Positions 11,857 to 22,769 of a DNA stretch of 64,000 nt are shown one piece after another (the first letter of the stretch is position 1; each line of letters opens with the position of its first letter). This DNA is from Thelephora terrestris (lineage: Eukaryota > Basidiomycota > Agaricomycetes > Thelephorales > Thelephoraceae), in contig WIUZ02000030.1 in NCBI GenBank assembly GCA_015956445.1, positions 1 through 64,000 on the forward strand, read 5' to 3'. The notes under the pieces were generated by a model, which was not told the DNA's origin, did not search any database, and was given only the letters and a program-made list of their open reading frames with translations. A program made the position numbers and the translations under genes.

Positions 11857-12859
11857 CCGCTGTCCATTCGCGCGATCTTTGAATCTAGTATCGGTATCCA
11901 GCCTCCACCTCCCTACCCCGCTAACCGCCAGGTACGCGATTCGACGACCCCTCGATCGGTCACAGAAGTGTCATGCCCGCTCGACGTCCCGATCGCTGAA
12001 CCACTCCCGCAATCCCATTGACGCACGCCCCTATTCGCTATCTCTGCCTCCGTGTCCACCCTCCCCGAATGGCACGTGACGTTGTGATCGGCCGATGTCT
12101 CCCGATCCCTTATCTCGTCGCAATGACGCGTCCCCTCCCCTGGTCCGGTTCCCTTCAGTCTAGACACGTGTCAACTCGTTCCCTCTCGTTCGCCAATCAC
12201 CTTCAACTGCTCCCGCTCTCCCGCCTGGTTACGATCTTTTGATCTCGAACCCATAGACTTCCCCTTTCGGTTCTGTTTCTCACGATCGCTCCATCCTCTC
12301 GGTAAGACCTGTCCCAGCCTCGTTCCGCCCTCCCGATGAACCGTTCGCCTCCCTACCCTGCGTCGGACTCTCGTTTATCCCCTTCTATCTACCTGTTCTT
12401 ATTCTCCCACCGTTTCTCCATTTGTTCGCTGCTTTTCCCATCCCTTTCGCGTAGATCGCACTGTCTTTACCTATAAATACCCTGTACTAGCTAGTCCAAC
12501 GAACAAGAAACCCCCAGGGCCTCTTCACACCTCTTCTCCCTTCTGCCTGAACGACCTGATCATCGAAAACCTCCAGCTCCTCGCTCTGACATCGATTCCA
12601 CTAGCCCCATAGTTCCAATAGCCCCCTAGCCTACTAGCCCATCGTCCACTAGCCCCCTAGCCCATCGTCATCGTCTAGCAGGAGTTTGCTAGTACGGAGT
12701 TTTTCCTTCTCGTCCCGACAATGTCGCGACCTATCGTGGTTCCCTCTCCTCTGTCTAGCTTCTCTCCTCTTCCCGACCTCTGCACAACCGGTGACCCCTC
12801 ACCCCCACTTCTGCTATTCTGGTCGTGTCCCGACTCCACCCGGATAGTAGCAGTTCAGC
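11857..12859 (+). mobile_element. LTR-like fragment related to the 6250-7656 end (fossil)
   Basis: It has a TATA box (CTATAAATAC near 12471), the segment CTCTGCACAACCGGTGACCC near 12780 that matches the first LTR end, and the terminus CAGTTCA at 12859. It abuts the minus-strand LTR at 11856, so the two have been brought together. No coding capacity. Confidence 0.5.
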
Positions 12860-12983
12860 GTAAGAAGAGGTAGAGAGGTGTAGAGAGTGCAGAAACATCG
12901 CGAAACATCACGAAGGCGTTGCAAGGGAAAGGGACATAGGGGATGTTGCTGCCGAGTACTCCAGAGAATGGAGGCATGTCAAC
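12860..12983 (+). repeat. Unoccupied copy of the sequence split by insertions at 21.8-24.7 kb
   Basis: This 124-bp stretch is continuous here. In its other copy it is split by an 840-bp element (single AGA at 12874-12876 becomes two AGAs around 21848-22687) and by an LTR (single CCGA at 12952-12955 becomes two CCGAs around 22770-24666). It is therefore an empty-site control for both insertions. Confidence 0.85.
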
Positions 12984-15100
12984 GAAATGTCACAAATGTG
13001 ATGATTTGTCACACAAAGAACAAGATGGAAACTAATGGAACATGGCGGAATATTATGGAATACTGTGGAAGGTGCTGGAATGTTCTAGAACATTCTTGTG
13101 TAAAATAGTATATATAGACCTCAACCCCACTTCTAAGAGAAAAACAGGTACCTACTGCTCAGGAGAAAAGCACAGTTTGCTCTATCCTCACATAAGCTGA
13201 GCATCCCTTTGCTCAGTGTCTCTTTCCCCCCCCCCCCCCCACTTTACATCTACCCCCTCTCCCTCTACATCTACCCCCTAAAGTATCTACCTCAATTCCC
13301 TTAGGACTGACTGGTTGAGTGATTTGAGCAATCACATACCATATTTAGCCCTACCCTCTGTGAGAAGAAGTTCTAAGTCAGCAGAACTGAATAAGCTTAG
13401 TACACTTGAGACATTGGAATCTTGGTATCTGTAGTACTAAAGTCTGAAACTTTAGGCAGATAACCCCCACCTCAGAGAAGTGACTGACTGAGTGACAGCC
13501 AGATTTAGCAGTACCACAAGGACTCACAACATATTTTACGACATAGGTTTATTATCTGAAGATTATTGAAGAGATATAAGTTAGACGTACTAGACGTCAT
13601 CTGCAGCTAAGTTTAGGGTATCAGTTATACCCTCCCCGTTTTACGACATATCTTGTCATCTTTACAACATATCTAGCACAGCCCCAGGTGTAAGTGTACA
13701 CCTTCCTTTTTAGGTCTAGTCACACGACACAGCCTCAACACAGCCTTAGGCACAGCCCTAAGCACAGCATCAAAGCACAGCATCAAAGCACAGCCTTAGG
13801 GCTTCAGCCTCAAATACACCCTTTGAGCATCCCCCTCTTTTCCCCTCCCCTTAGGTCTACCCCTGTAGATCATCCCCTCCACTCTTGATCCTCCCTTAGA
13901 TCAGGAACTTCATTCCCATCAAATTACCACCAATCCCCACACACCAGGTAAGCGTCTAATCAAGGAACAGGGCAACTGAGTGATATAGTACATCTGATTC
14001 CCTTGGAATAATACTGAAGGACACACTCACAGAGTAGATCCCTCAGCGAACTCATCAGGTCCGAGAGCCGGAAAGAGGAACCCCGCTCACCCTGTGGAGT
14101 TGTTAGTCGAGTTCATAGACTACTCAACCAGCCTGCTTAGCTTCTATACACTTAGTCTCTAAGCAAACCAACTGGGTCTAGTTATCTTCTGTATAGAACA
14201 TAACACTACACCACCCATGAGCACAACAATGGTCACGGTCTTTCACATTGTCCTCTGATATTGAGGAGGACGGATGCGAAAGCAGCTGTGAACAATTCAG
14301 GTCAAGTACCACCTGATCATGGTGACCTGGCATAGCATGGGGGTTTCCACATACACTGCTGGTGGTCTTGAAGTGCAGGTAGGTGGGGGGGAATCCCCCG
14401 CCACTAGTGGTGCAGGCTGGTGAGAACAAATGCTGGTCTTCACAAGAATGCAGCAGCGAAAAGGGCATAAATGTGTCTGTGTGCGTTGAGCGAAGAGAAA
14501 ACATCCATGTGCAGGCCACCTACCATCTGCCAGCCACACATGACCTTCAGGTAGAGCCACAGAGACTCCTTCATAGGGCAACAGGAGTACATTACTCACG
14601 GCTGATACACGGCAACATCGCAACCAATCAGCCCCGAGGATGATATCTGCCTTGCGGGTTGGAGACAGAAGGAGGAGAAACTCCGAGGAAGAATAGTACC
14701 CCCCTGAGAGGGAACAGAGATAGTCAGCCGAGCCGAATGCATGCCCCCAACTTCCAGATGCGTGTGGAGGGAGTTTTCAAACAAAAAGCAGGTGACACCA
14801 TTGAACGAGGATAGTGTCAGGCCGACGTGACCTCTGCAGTTCAGTAGTACTCTTACTACCCAAACCTATCGTATTAGGGGTCAAACACACAGTAATCGCC
14901 CAATACAAACCCAGGGATATGAGAAGTCTCTTCACAGACTTAGAGTAGAAGAAAGGAGAAAGAAGGAGACTAGAGTCTTCAGATACTCTTTCTCTTAGCA
15001 CACAGCAGAGAGGTCACGGTGAACAGAGGCTATATGGGCTAAGGTCCGATGGGGAGAAGATGGGGTGCCCTGTCAACGTCAATGAAGGTGGTCCTTGGTC
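12984..15100. other. Repeat-derived stretch without a supported gene
   Basis: Contains a TATA-like AGTATATATAG at 13107 followed by a pyrimidine-rich, LTR-like leader, a run of about 16 C near 13227 and AC-rich sequence around 13730-13810. Short open frames near 14178-14640 have no recognisable motif. I see no convincing gene. Confidence 0.4.
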
Positions 15101-15880
15101 GTACAATGCCTCCTAGCTCCGTAGGGACAAGTAGGGAGGACTGGAAGGTGAGTAGGGAAGAGTAGGGAAACATTGGGAAACATTGGGAAGGTCGGGAGAC
15201 GTAGATAACAAGATAGAACTAGATATAAGGGATGACGACAAGAACTTTGGGATGTCGGGATCTTTGGAACGACAACGAGAACGCAGGGATGATGAGGAGG
15301 ACGCAGGGACGCAGGGACGACGATGAGAATGATAGGGAAGACGAGGGAGGCTATAGGGAGACGACGACAACGAGTGGAGAGTGATAGGGAGAGGAAAACA
15401 TGGGAATCAGTCCCCTGGATTTGTCTGTTGCTAGTCTATTGAATACAGAGGCTTATATACTACTCTAGGAGGCTCTGAGAACAAAGGAAGCAAGAGGGAA
15501 TGAACCAAATGATGTCAAATGAACCAAATGATGAGTCCATGACATAGGAAGGGCAAGGGATCGAAAGGAACGATGGAAGAAAGAGATGTGGTTGAGAAAT
15601 GAACCAAAAGGAAGTGATTGAGCATAGGGATCAAGGGATCGAGGGAGGTGGTGTAGGGAGATGTCGCGAAGGTGTAGGGAAGTTGGGAAGAAATATAGGG
15701 AGGAGTCGCGAATGGTGTAGTGTCAGGAGGGATATAGGGAGGTTGGGGGGGGGTAGTGAGAGATAGGGAGCATAGGAATACGTCGGGAGAGTCGCGAAGC
15801 ATCGGGATGAATAGGGAAGTATAGGGAAGGGAATAGTGAGGTGGAGGGAGATATATGGATATGTAGGGAGATGAGCCCAT
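15100..15880 (-). mobile_element. LTR-like fragment related to LTR2 (fossil)
   Basis: The stretch 15410-15630 aligns by eye with 11240-11500 of the minus-strand LTR2: the TCTATTGAATACAGAGGC and TATATACTACTC region, then GGCTCTGAGAACAAAGG and ATGATGTCAA. The ends are unclear, and the composite palindrome begins at its right edge. Confidence 0.45.
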
Positions 15881-15892
15881 TCAGCTACTTTT

Positions 15893-16635
15893 TCCCCATG
15901 ACCCATGGGCCGTACGGTGTGACAAAATCCCATGACCCATGGGCCATACGTCGCCGTATGACAGGTACAAATCCCCATGACCCATGGACCGTACGATGGT
16001 GTGTGGGCCCCATGACCCATGGGTTGTACAGTGCTGTATGACAGTATGGCCTGTCCATGACCCATGGGTTGTACGATGCCATACGGTGGTATGCCCTTCC
16101 CATGACCCATGGGCCATACGGTGGTGCTGGACAGCCATCCACCCTGCCCATGACCCATGGGGCGTACAGTGCCGTACAGTGGTATGCCCTACCCATGACC
16201 CATGGGTTGTACGGCGCCGTACGGGGGTTTGCCCTACCCATGACCCATGGACCATACGGCACCGTACGACAGTATGCCCTGCCCATGACCCATGGACCGT
16301 ACGGCACCGTACGACAGTATGCCCTGCCCATGACCCATGGAGCGTACGGTGCCGTACGGTGGTATGCCCTGCCCATGACCCATGGAGCGTACGGCGCCGT
16401 ACGGGGGTTTGCCCTACCCATGACCCATGGACCATACGGCACCGTACGACAGTATGCCCTGCCCATGACCCATGGAGCGTACAGTGCCATACGGTGGTAT
16501 ACCCTACCCATGACCCATGGGTCGTACAGTGCTGTATGGTGGTATGCCCTATCCATGACCCATGGAGCGTACGGCGCCATACAGTGGAATGCCTTGCCCA
16601 TGGCCCATGGGTTGTACAGTGCCGTACAGTGGATT
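15893..16635 (+). repeat. 45-bp minisatellite, about 16 units
   Basis: A 45-bp unit recurs about 16 times. Each unit holds two near-palindromes, CCATGACCCATGG and CGTACGGCACCGTACG, followed by GTATGCCCT. The first three units are irregular in length. Because 45 is a multiple of three, long open frames appear on both strands (for example a 15-residue repeat MTHGPYGTVRQYALP), but they are by-products of the array. Confidence 0.9.
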
Positions 16636-16649
16636 ACCTTGAAAAGAAT

Positions 16650-16965
16650 ATTTAATGGATTACCTAATAAGGAACTATATGATGGATTACCTAAAAAAGA
16701 AATATTTGATGAATTACCTAAAAAGGAAACATTTGATGAATTACCTAAAAAGGAAATATTTGATGAATTACCTAAAAAGGAAATATTTGATGGATTACCT
16801 AAAAAGAAAATATTTGATGCATTACCTAAAAAGAAAATATTTGATGGATTACCTAAAAAGGAAATATTTGATGAATTGCCTAAAAAGGAAATATTTGATG
16901 GATTACCTAAAAAGAAAAATTTGCTTGACTGCCTAAAAGAGAAATAGTTGATGGATTACCTAAAA
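16650..16965 (+). repeat. 27-bp minisatellite, about 11 units
   Basis: A 27-bp unit (GATGGATTACCTAAAAAGGA plus AATATTT) repeats with single-base variants. It directly follows the 45-bp array and recurs inverted at 18290-18545 and 20964-21056. Confidence 0.9.
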
Positions 16966-17107
16966 GGAAATATCTGATTGATTCTGGAAAACAGCAACAT
17001 CCTAACCTAACCTCAAGGCACTGCCAGGTCAGGAATCCATTCACCTCTTGCATTATTTTTCTGTTTGTAGTCCTGACTAACCCAAAGTGGTTAAGCTAAC
17101 ATCATCC

Positions 17108-17222
17108 AATCTAACCTAACCTAACTCAATTCAACCTAACCTAACCCAACCCTCACCTAACCTAACCTAACCTAACCTAACCTGACATAGCCAATCTAAC
17201 CCATTTCAACCTAACCTAACCT
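17108..17222 (+). repeat. CCTAA (TTAGG-type) interstitial array, left arm
   Basis: Tandem CCTAA pentamers with some variants, in mirror orientation to 18001-18155. The pentamer lacks the third G of the usual fungal telomere repeat TTAGGG. Confidence 0.85.
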
Positions 17223-18000
17223 GCAGTGGTCTATCCAACCTGACTATAGCTTTGCCTAAGCTGACCCATGACAAACAAGTCCTGACTTAAACTTGACCTT
17301 GCCTAGCACACCAACATGTAACATGGGTTACAGGAATGCAGTGCAAAGTGCATACCCCTTGGGGGACCTCCACTTGTATTTAGCCATAAGCTGGCTATCA
17401 CTTGAACACACCTACTAACCTGGACCTACCAGTTGGTGGACCTGCAAGCCAAAAGGTCCTTGGACTGGTATTCCATAAAAGATCCTGCCACTCAATTACC
17501 ACCAACCACATTCACAAAACATCTCTTGCCCAGGCCAAAACTCAGCAACAACTCAAATTTACCTACCTGACCAGACCCAGAATCCAGCTGGGTGTGTTCC
17601 TCCACATTACAGGCCCACAGACCTATAGACTTATGAATTAATGAGCCCACTGGGTCATAGGTTCAGCCAGGTGGATTGGCTTTATTTGTCATCAAGTTAA
17701 TATCTGGTACAAGAGAGGTGAATATGGTTGGGTGGCAGGCACAGCTTATGGAATATAGTCCATGGACCTGTTGGCTTGCAGGTCTACCAACTGGTAGGTC
17801 CAGCTTAGTAGGTGTGTTCAAATGATAGCCAGCTTATGGCTAAATACAAGTGGAGGTCCCCAAGGGGTATGCACTTTGCACTGCATTCCTGTAACCCATG
17901 TTACATGTTGGTGTGCTAGGCAAGGTCAAGTTTAAGTTAGGACTTGTTTGTCATGGGTCAGCTTAGGCAAAGCTATAGTCAGGTTGGATAGACCACTGCA

Positions 18001-18155
18001 GGTTAGGTGAGGGTTGGGTTAGGGTTAGGTTAGGGTTAGGTTAGGTTAGGTTAGGTTAGGTTAGGTTAGGTTAGGTTAGGTTAGGTTAGGTTAGGTTAGG
18101 TGAGGGTTGGGTTGGGTTAGGTTAGGTTGAATTGAGTTAGGTTAGGTTAGATTGG
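18001..18155 (+). repeat. TTAGG interstitial array, right arm
   Basis: About 25 mostly perfect TTAGG units mixed with several TTAGGG and GTGAGGG variants. It mirrors the array at 17108-17222. Confidence 0.85.
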
Positions 18156-18289
18156 ATGATGTTAGCTTAACCACTTTGGGTTAGTCAGGACTACAAACAG
18201 AAAAATAATGCAAGAGGTGAATGGATTCCTGACCTGGCAGTGCCTTGAGGTTAGGTTAGGATGTTGCTGTTTTCCAGAATCAATCAGAT

Positions 18290-18545
18290 ATTTCCTTTTT
18301 AGGTAATCCATCAACTATTTCTCTTTTAGGCAGTCAAGCAAATTTTTCTTTTTAGGTAATCCATCAAATATTTCCTTTTTAGGTAATTCATCAAATATTT
18401 CCTTATTAGGTAATCCATCAAATATTTCTTTTTGGGGAGATCCATCAAATATTTCCTTTTTAGGTAATTCATCAAATATTTCTTTTTTAGGTAATCCATC
18501 ATATAGTTCCTTATTAGGTAATCCATTAAATATTCTTTTTGAGGT
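18290..18545 (-). repeat. 27-bp minisatellite, inverted copy
   Basis: About nine units of the reverse-complement 27-bp repeat, followed by a single partial unit of the 45-bp repeat that ends at 18601. Confidence 0.85.
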
Positions 18546-18601
18546 AATCCACCGTACGGCACCGTACAACCCATGGGTCATGGGCAAGGCATTCCACTGT
18601 A

Positions 18602-20963
18602 CAGCGCGGTGAACAGGGGTTCTTTCTGGAGACTTCCGTGGTGGCAGAAGATCAAGGCCCAGAGAGTTCCTGTGAAGGTGGGTCCTAGGTTGTACAGTGT
18701 CAAGGAACTCCAAGCAGCGACTGGGGAAAGTTGCGAAGAAAGCGCGAAGGCAGAGAGACCAGAAGAGAGCTAGAGACAAAGCAAGAAGAACAGAGAGATC
18801 GCGAGAGTTCCGAAAGAGTTCCGAGGGGTTCCGAAGGGAAGATTAGACGAGGGGAGCAGAGAACACTAGGGGAAGACACTGAGGAAAGCAAGAAGACACT
18901 GGGGACGACGAGGGGACTAGAGCAAAGCTTCAGACTAGGAGGAGGGAAACATGGCTGACTGGACTTCAATAGGATGGAGCACAATGATCTCCAGAGTAGC
19001 TAGTACAGGATATATATACTAAGGTCTGCTCTGAGAAGGATCCAGAGAAGAAAGGAGGGAAACTGCGAAATAGGGACCTATGATGCAATGGCAAAGTCAT
19101 AGGGGAAGAGGAGAAAAGGGGAAAGTCGTCATGAAAGGGGAAAGTCATCATAAAGGGGGAAACTAACACTGGGGGAAAGGGGTCACTTACCCAGCCAATA
19201 CATTGTGATTACATTGTGATTTTTTAGACAATGTGTCCAACCTTTGGCCAGGAGGTACATACTGAGTTCTTTTACAAAGTACCCATCAATTCAACCAGAA
19301 TGTGGCCAGTTGGTCCACCTTGATCACTTTTACAAAGTGCCCATCAATTCGATCACAATGTGCCCTGTGGGTCCATGCAGGATACTTTGTAAAAGTATCC
19401 ATCAAAGTGGCCACTGGGCACTTTGTGAAAGAAACCCCTGGGTTCTTTTACAATCTTGCTTACAAAGTGTCCAGCATACACCTGGGCCACTCACTGAGAG
19501 TTCTTTCAGAAAGTATCCAGCAATGTGTCCACAAAGTATTCAACAAGATACTCAATGGTTTCTTTGAGAGTTTGTTGTGAAATCCAACCACATTGAGAGT
19601 TCATTGTGAAAACATCAAGAAGAACCCCCTGGGGACATTGTGGTTGCATTTCTGGGTACTTTTTGAAAGAACTCTCAATGAGTGGCTCAGGCACCCAGTA
19701 GGATACATTGTGAACAAAATTGTGAAAGAAACCCCTGGTTTTTTTCACAAAGTGCCCAGTGGCCACTTTGATGGATACTTTTACAAAGTATCCTGCATGG
19801 ACCCACAGGGCACATTGCGATTGAATTGATGGGCACTTTGTAAAAGTGATCAAGATGGACCCACTGGCTACATTGTGGTCACATTGATGGGTACTTTGTA
19901 AAAGAACTCAGTATGTACCTCCTGGCCAAAGGTTGGACACATTGTCTAAAAGATCACAATGTAATCACAATGTATCTGCTGGGTAAGTGACCCCTTGCCC
20001 CCAGTGTAAGCAAAGGGGAAAGTCTTCTGGAGAAGAGGAAGCTCCGGCGAAGGAGAGGAAGCTCCGGCGAAGAGGAAGAAGTTCCGAAGAGGAGGAGGTT
20101 CCGAGGGAGGTTGCGAAGGTTGCGAAGGAGAGGAAAAGCGAAGAGGAGGAATGAGGACTGAGGACAGCAAACCTCAGAATCCCACATCCCCAGAACTGGA
20201 GGCACTACATCTCCTTGGGACTTCAGAGAACAACCATCCCTGGTTGCACCAAGACAAGGGAGACTTTCCTTGGGACTTCAGATAGTGACTGGGTCATCCT
20301 GGTGATTCTGGTTGGGATAGAGCCTATGGGGATAGAGAGACAAATCCTCAAAAATCGCGACATCAGGAGACATGAGCTGAGATTCCTGATGGAAGAAATC
20401 TGGAGGTTCTCCAAGATTTGCGAAGGTACCGGAGTTCCGAGATAGAGTCGCCAGAGAGAGAGAGGTATCCAGGAAGATTGGCAAGTTGGGAGGATGAGAG
20501 GGTGGAAGTTCCAAGATGATCTGAGGAACTAGAAAGTCGTCCATGGGGAAAGACCCAACTCTAGGAAGAAGATCCCAAAAACAGCAAAGAAGTCGTCGAG
20601 TTTCTTCTGAACTAGAATAAGATTCTAGGTATCCTGAGAGGAACTCTGGAGGCTTGGGGAGAATCTCAAGGGAATCCTCTGGGGAAGTGCCAGCAAACGA
20701 GTTTTCCATGTTTTCTATGTCTCTGCCATCAGCCAGAAGGGTAGAGAGTGTGTCGAGGAATGAGGGGAGGACTGGAAACACCATATGCTGAGATGTCTGG
20801 CAAGGAGGAGAGCGAGTTTTGAGAAGATCTGCCAGGGAACTGGAAGACTGGAGAGAGGACACTGAGGAGGAAGGGGTGTTGCTGGACGAAAAGAGAGAAG
20901 ACAAATCAAAAACTGATGATGAAGGAGAATCATGAAGTTGCGAAGAAGATCCGGAGGCACTCC
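18602..20963 (-). mobile_element. Repeat-derived block (LTR-like, minus strand) interrupting the palindrome arm
   Basis: This block separates the two pieces of the palindrome's right arm. It is purine-rich with TATA-like GGATATATATACT near 19011 (minus-strand sense), as in the LTRs here, and carries an 840-bp CACTA-like element at 19167-20006. A Ser-rich open frame on the minus strand (about 20963-20278) has no recognisable domain. The family was not identified. Confidence 0.4.
19167..20006. mobile_element. 840-bp CACTA-like foldback MITE, copy A
   Basis: Non-autonomous DNA element with ends CACTGGGGG and CCCCCAGTG and a 3-bp target duplication TAA (19164-19166 and 20007-20009). The two halves are inverted copies of each other and are filled with short repeats around ACTTTGTAAAAG and ACAATGT. 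CACTA/EnSpm elements typically have CACT(A/G) ends and 3-bp duplications. No transposase is encoded. Confidence 0.85.
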
Positions 20964-21056
20964 TTTTTAGGTAATTCATCAAATATTTCTTTTTTAGGTA
21001 ATCCATCATATAGTTCCTTATTAGGTAATCCATTAAATATTCTTTTTGAGGTAATC
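20964..21056 (-). repeat. 27-bp minisatellite, third piece
   Basis: About three units of the inverted 27-bp repeat, overlapping in content with 18480-18545. This shows that the right-arm sequence is partly duplicated on either side of the 18602-20963 block. Confidence 0.8.
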
Positions 21057-21805
21057 CACCGTACGGCACCGTACGACCCATGGGTCATGGGCAGGGCATA
21101 CTGTCATACGGTGCCATACGCTCCATGGGTCATGGGTAGGGCAAACCCCCGTACAGCGCCGTACGCTCCATGGGTCATGGGTAGGGCATACCACCGTACG
21201 GCACTGTATGACCCATGGGTCATGGGCAGGGCATACTGTCGTACGGTGCCGTACGCTCCATGGGTCATGGGTAGGGCAAACCCCCGTACAGCACCGTACG
21301 CTCCATGGGTCATGGGCAGGGCATACCACCGTACGGCACCGTACGCTCCATGGGTCATGGGCAGGGCATACTGTCGTACAGTGCCGTACGGTCCATGGGT
21401 CATGGGCAGGGCATACTGTCGTACGGTGCCGTATGGTCCATGGGTCATGGGTAGGGCAAACCCCCGTACGGCGCCGTACAACCCATGGGTCATGGGTAGG
21501 GCATACCACTGTACGGCGCTGTACGCCCCATGGGTCATGGGCAGGGTGGATGGCTGTCCAGCACCACCGTATGGCCCATGGGTCATGGGAAGGGCATACC
21601 ACTGTACGGCATCGTACAACCCATGGGTCATGGACAGGCCATACTGTCATACAGCACCGTACAACCCATGGGTCATGGGGCCCACACACCATCGTACGGT
21701 CCATGGGTCATGGGGATTTGTACCTGTCGTACGGCGACGTATGGCCCATGGGTTATGGGATTTTGTCATGCCGTATGGCCCATGACCCATGGGGAAAAAG
21801 TAGCT
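21057..21805 (-). repeat. 45-bp minisatellite, inverted copy, about 16 units
   Basis: Reverse complement of the 15893-16635 array, with nearly the same order of variant units, including the divergent unit encoding GAGQPST on the minus strand. The end (GGGGAAAAAGTAGCTG, 21790-21805) mirrors the left end (CAGCTACTTTTTCCCC). Confidence 0.9.
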
Positions 21806-21847
21806 GAAACCTGTGGGGAGATAGGGATGCATAAGAAGAGGTAGAGA

Positions 21848-22687
21848 CACTGGGGGCAATGGGACACTTACCCAGCAAATGCATTGTGATTACATTGTGA
21901 TTTTTTAGACAATGTGCCCAGCCTTTGGCCAGGAGGTACATGCTGAGTTCTTTTACAAAGTGCCCATCAATGCGACCACAATGTGGCCAGTGGGTCCATC
22001 TTGATCACTTTTACAAAGTGCCCATCAATTCGATCACAATGTGTCCTGTGGGTCCATGCAGGATACATTGTAAAAGTATCCATCAAAGTGGCCACTGGGC
22101 ACTTTGTGAAAGAAACCCCTGGTTTCTTTCACAATTTTGTTCACAATGTATCCTACTGGGTGCCTGAGCCACTCATTGAGAGTTCTTTCAAAAAGTAACC
22201 AGCAATGTGACCAAAATGTCCCCAGGGGGTTCTTCTTAATGTTTTCACAATGAACTCTCAATGTGGTTGGATTTCACAACAAACTCTCAAAGAAACCATT
22301 GAGTATCTGGTTGGATACTTTGTGGACACATTGCTGGATACTTTCTGAAAGAACTCTCAATGAGTGGCTCAGGTGTACGCCGGACACATTGTAAGCAAAA
22401 TTGTGAAAGAAACCAGGGGTTTCTTTCACAAAGTGCCCAGTGGCCACTTTGATGGATACTTTTACAATGTATCCTGCATGGACCCACAGGACACATTGTG
22501 ATCGAATTGATGGGCACTTTGTAAAAGTGATCAAGATGGACCCACTGGCCACATTGTGGTCGCATTGATGGGCACTTTGTAAAAGAACTCAGCATGTACC
22601 TCCTGGCCACAGGCTGGACACATTGTCTAAAAAATCACAATGTAATCACAATGTAATTGCTGGGTAAGTGACCTATTGCCCCCAGTG
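21848..22687. mobile_element. 840-bp CACTA-like foldback MITE, copy B
   Basis: Same ends and length as copy A. The target duplication is AGA (21845-21847 and 22688-22690). The unoccupied site with a single AGA is present at 12874-12876 within a homologous flank, so the borders are confirmed by comparison. Confidence 0.92.
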
Positions 22688-22769
22688 AGAGGTGTAGAGA
22701 GTGCAGAAACATCGCGAAACATTGCGAAGGCGCCGCGAGGGAAAGGGACGTAGGGAATGTTGCTGCCGA

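Larger units (their letters stand above)
15890..18601. repeat. Composite palindrome: mirrored minisatellites, TTAGG arrays and unique arms
   Basis: The left arm (about 15890-17530) holds in order the 45-bp array, the 27-bp array, CCTAA repeats and a unique segment. The right arm (about 17690-18601) repeats these in reverse complement: the unique segment, TTAGG repeats, the 27-bp array and one unit of the 45-bp array, where it stops. The axis lies near 17600-17690. Matching landmarks include the block at 17300-17400 (ACATGGGTTACAGGAATGC) and its mirror at 17885-17905. The missing outer part of the right arm reappears at 20964-21805. Confidence 0.85.

Noticed and set aside
13222-13242. Run of about 16 C
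   Set aside because: Simple homopolymer, prone to sequencing error. No function is implied.
14178-14784. Overlapping open frames on both strands
   Set aside because: No conserved motif or splice pattern. The setting is repeat-derived.
15893-16635. Regularly spaced repeats suggestive of a CRISPR array
   Set aside because: Units are contiguous tandem copies without unique spacers, in a eukaryotic genome.
15885-16947. Long open frames on both strands encoding 15-residue repeats (MTHGPYGTVRQYALP and HGSWAGHTVVRCRT types)
   Set aside because: They arise because the 45-bp and 27-bp units are multiples of three without stops. Several frames on both strands are open together, so none is supported as a gene.
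20278-20963. Ser-rich open frame on the minus strand of about 228 codons
   Set aside because: No motif, intron or start context, and it runs on into the 27-bp minisatellite. It is probably fortuitous in LTR-like DNA.
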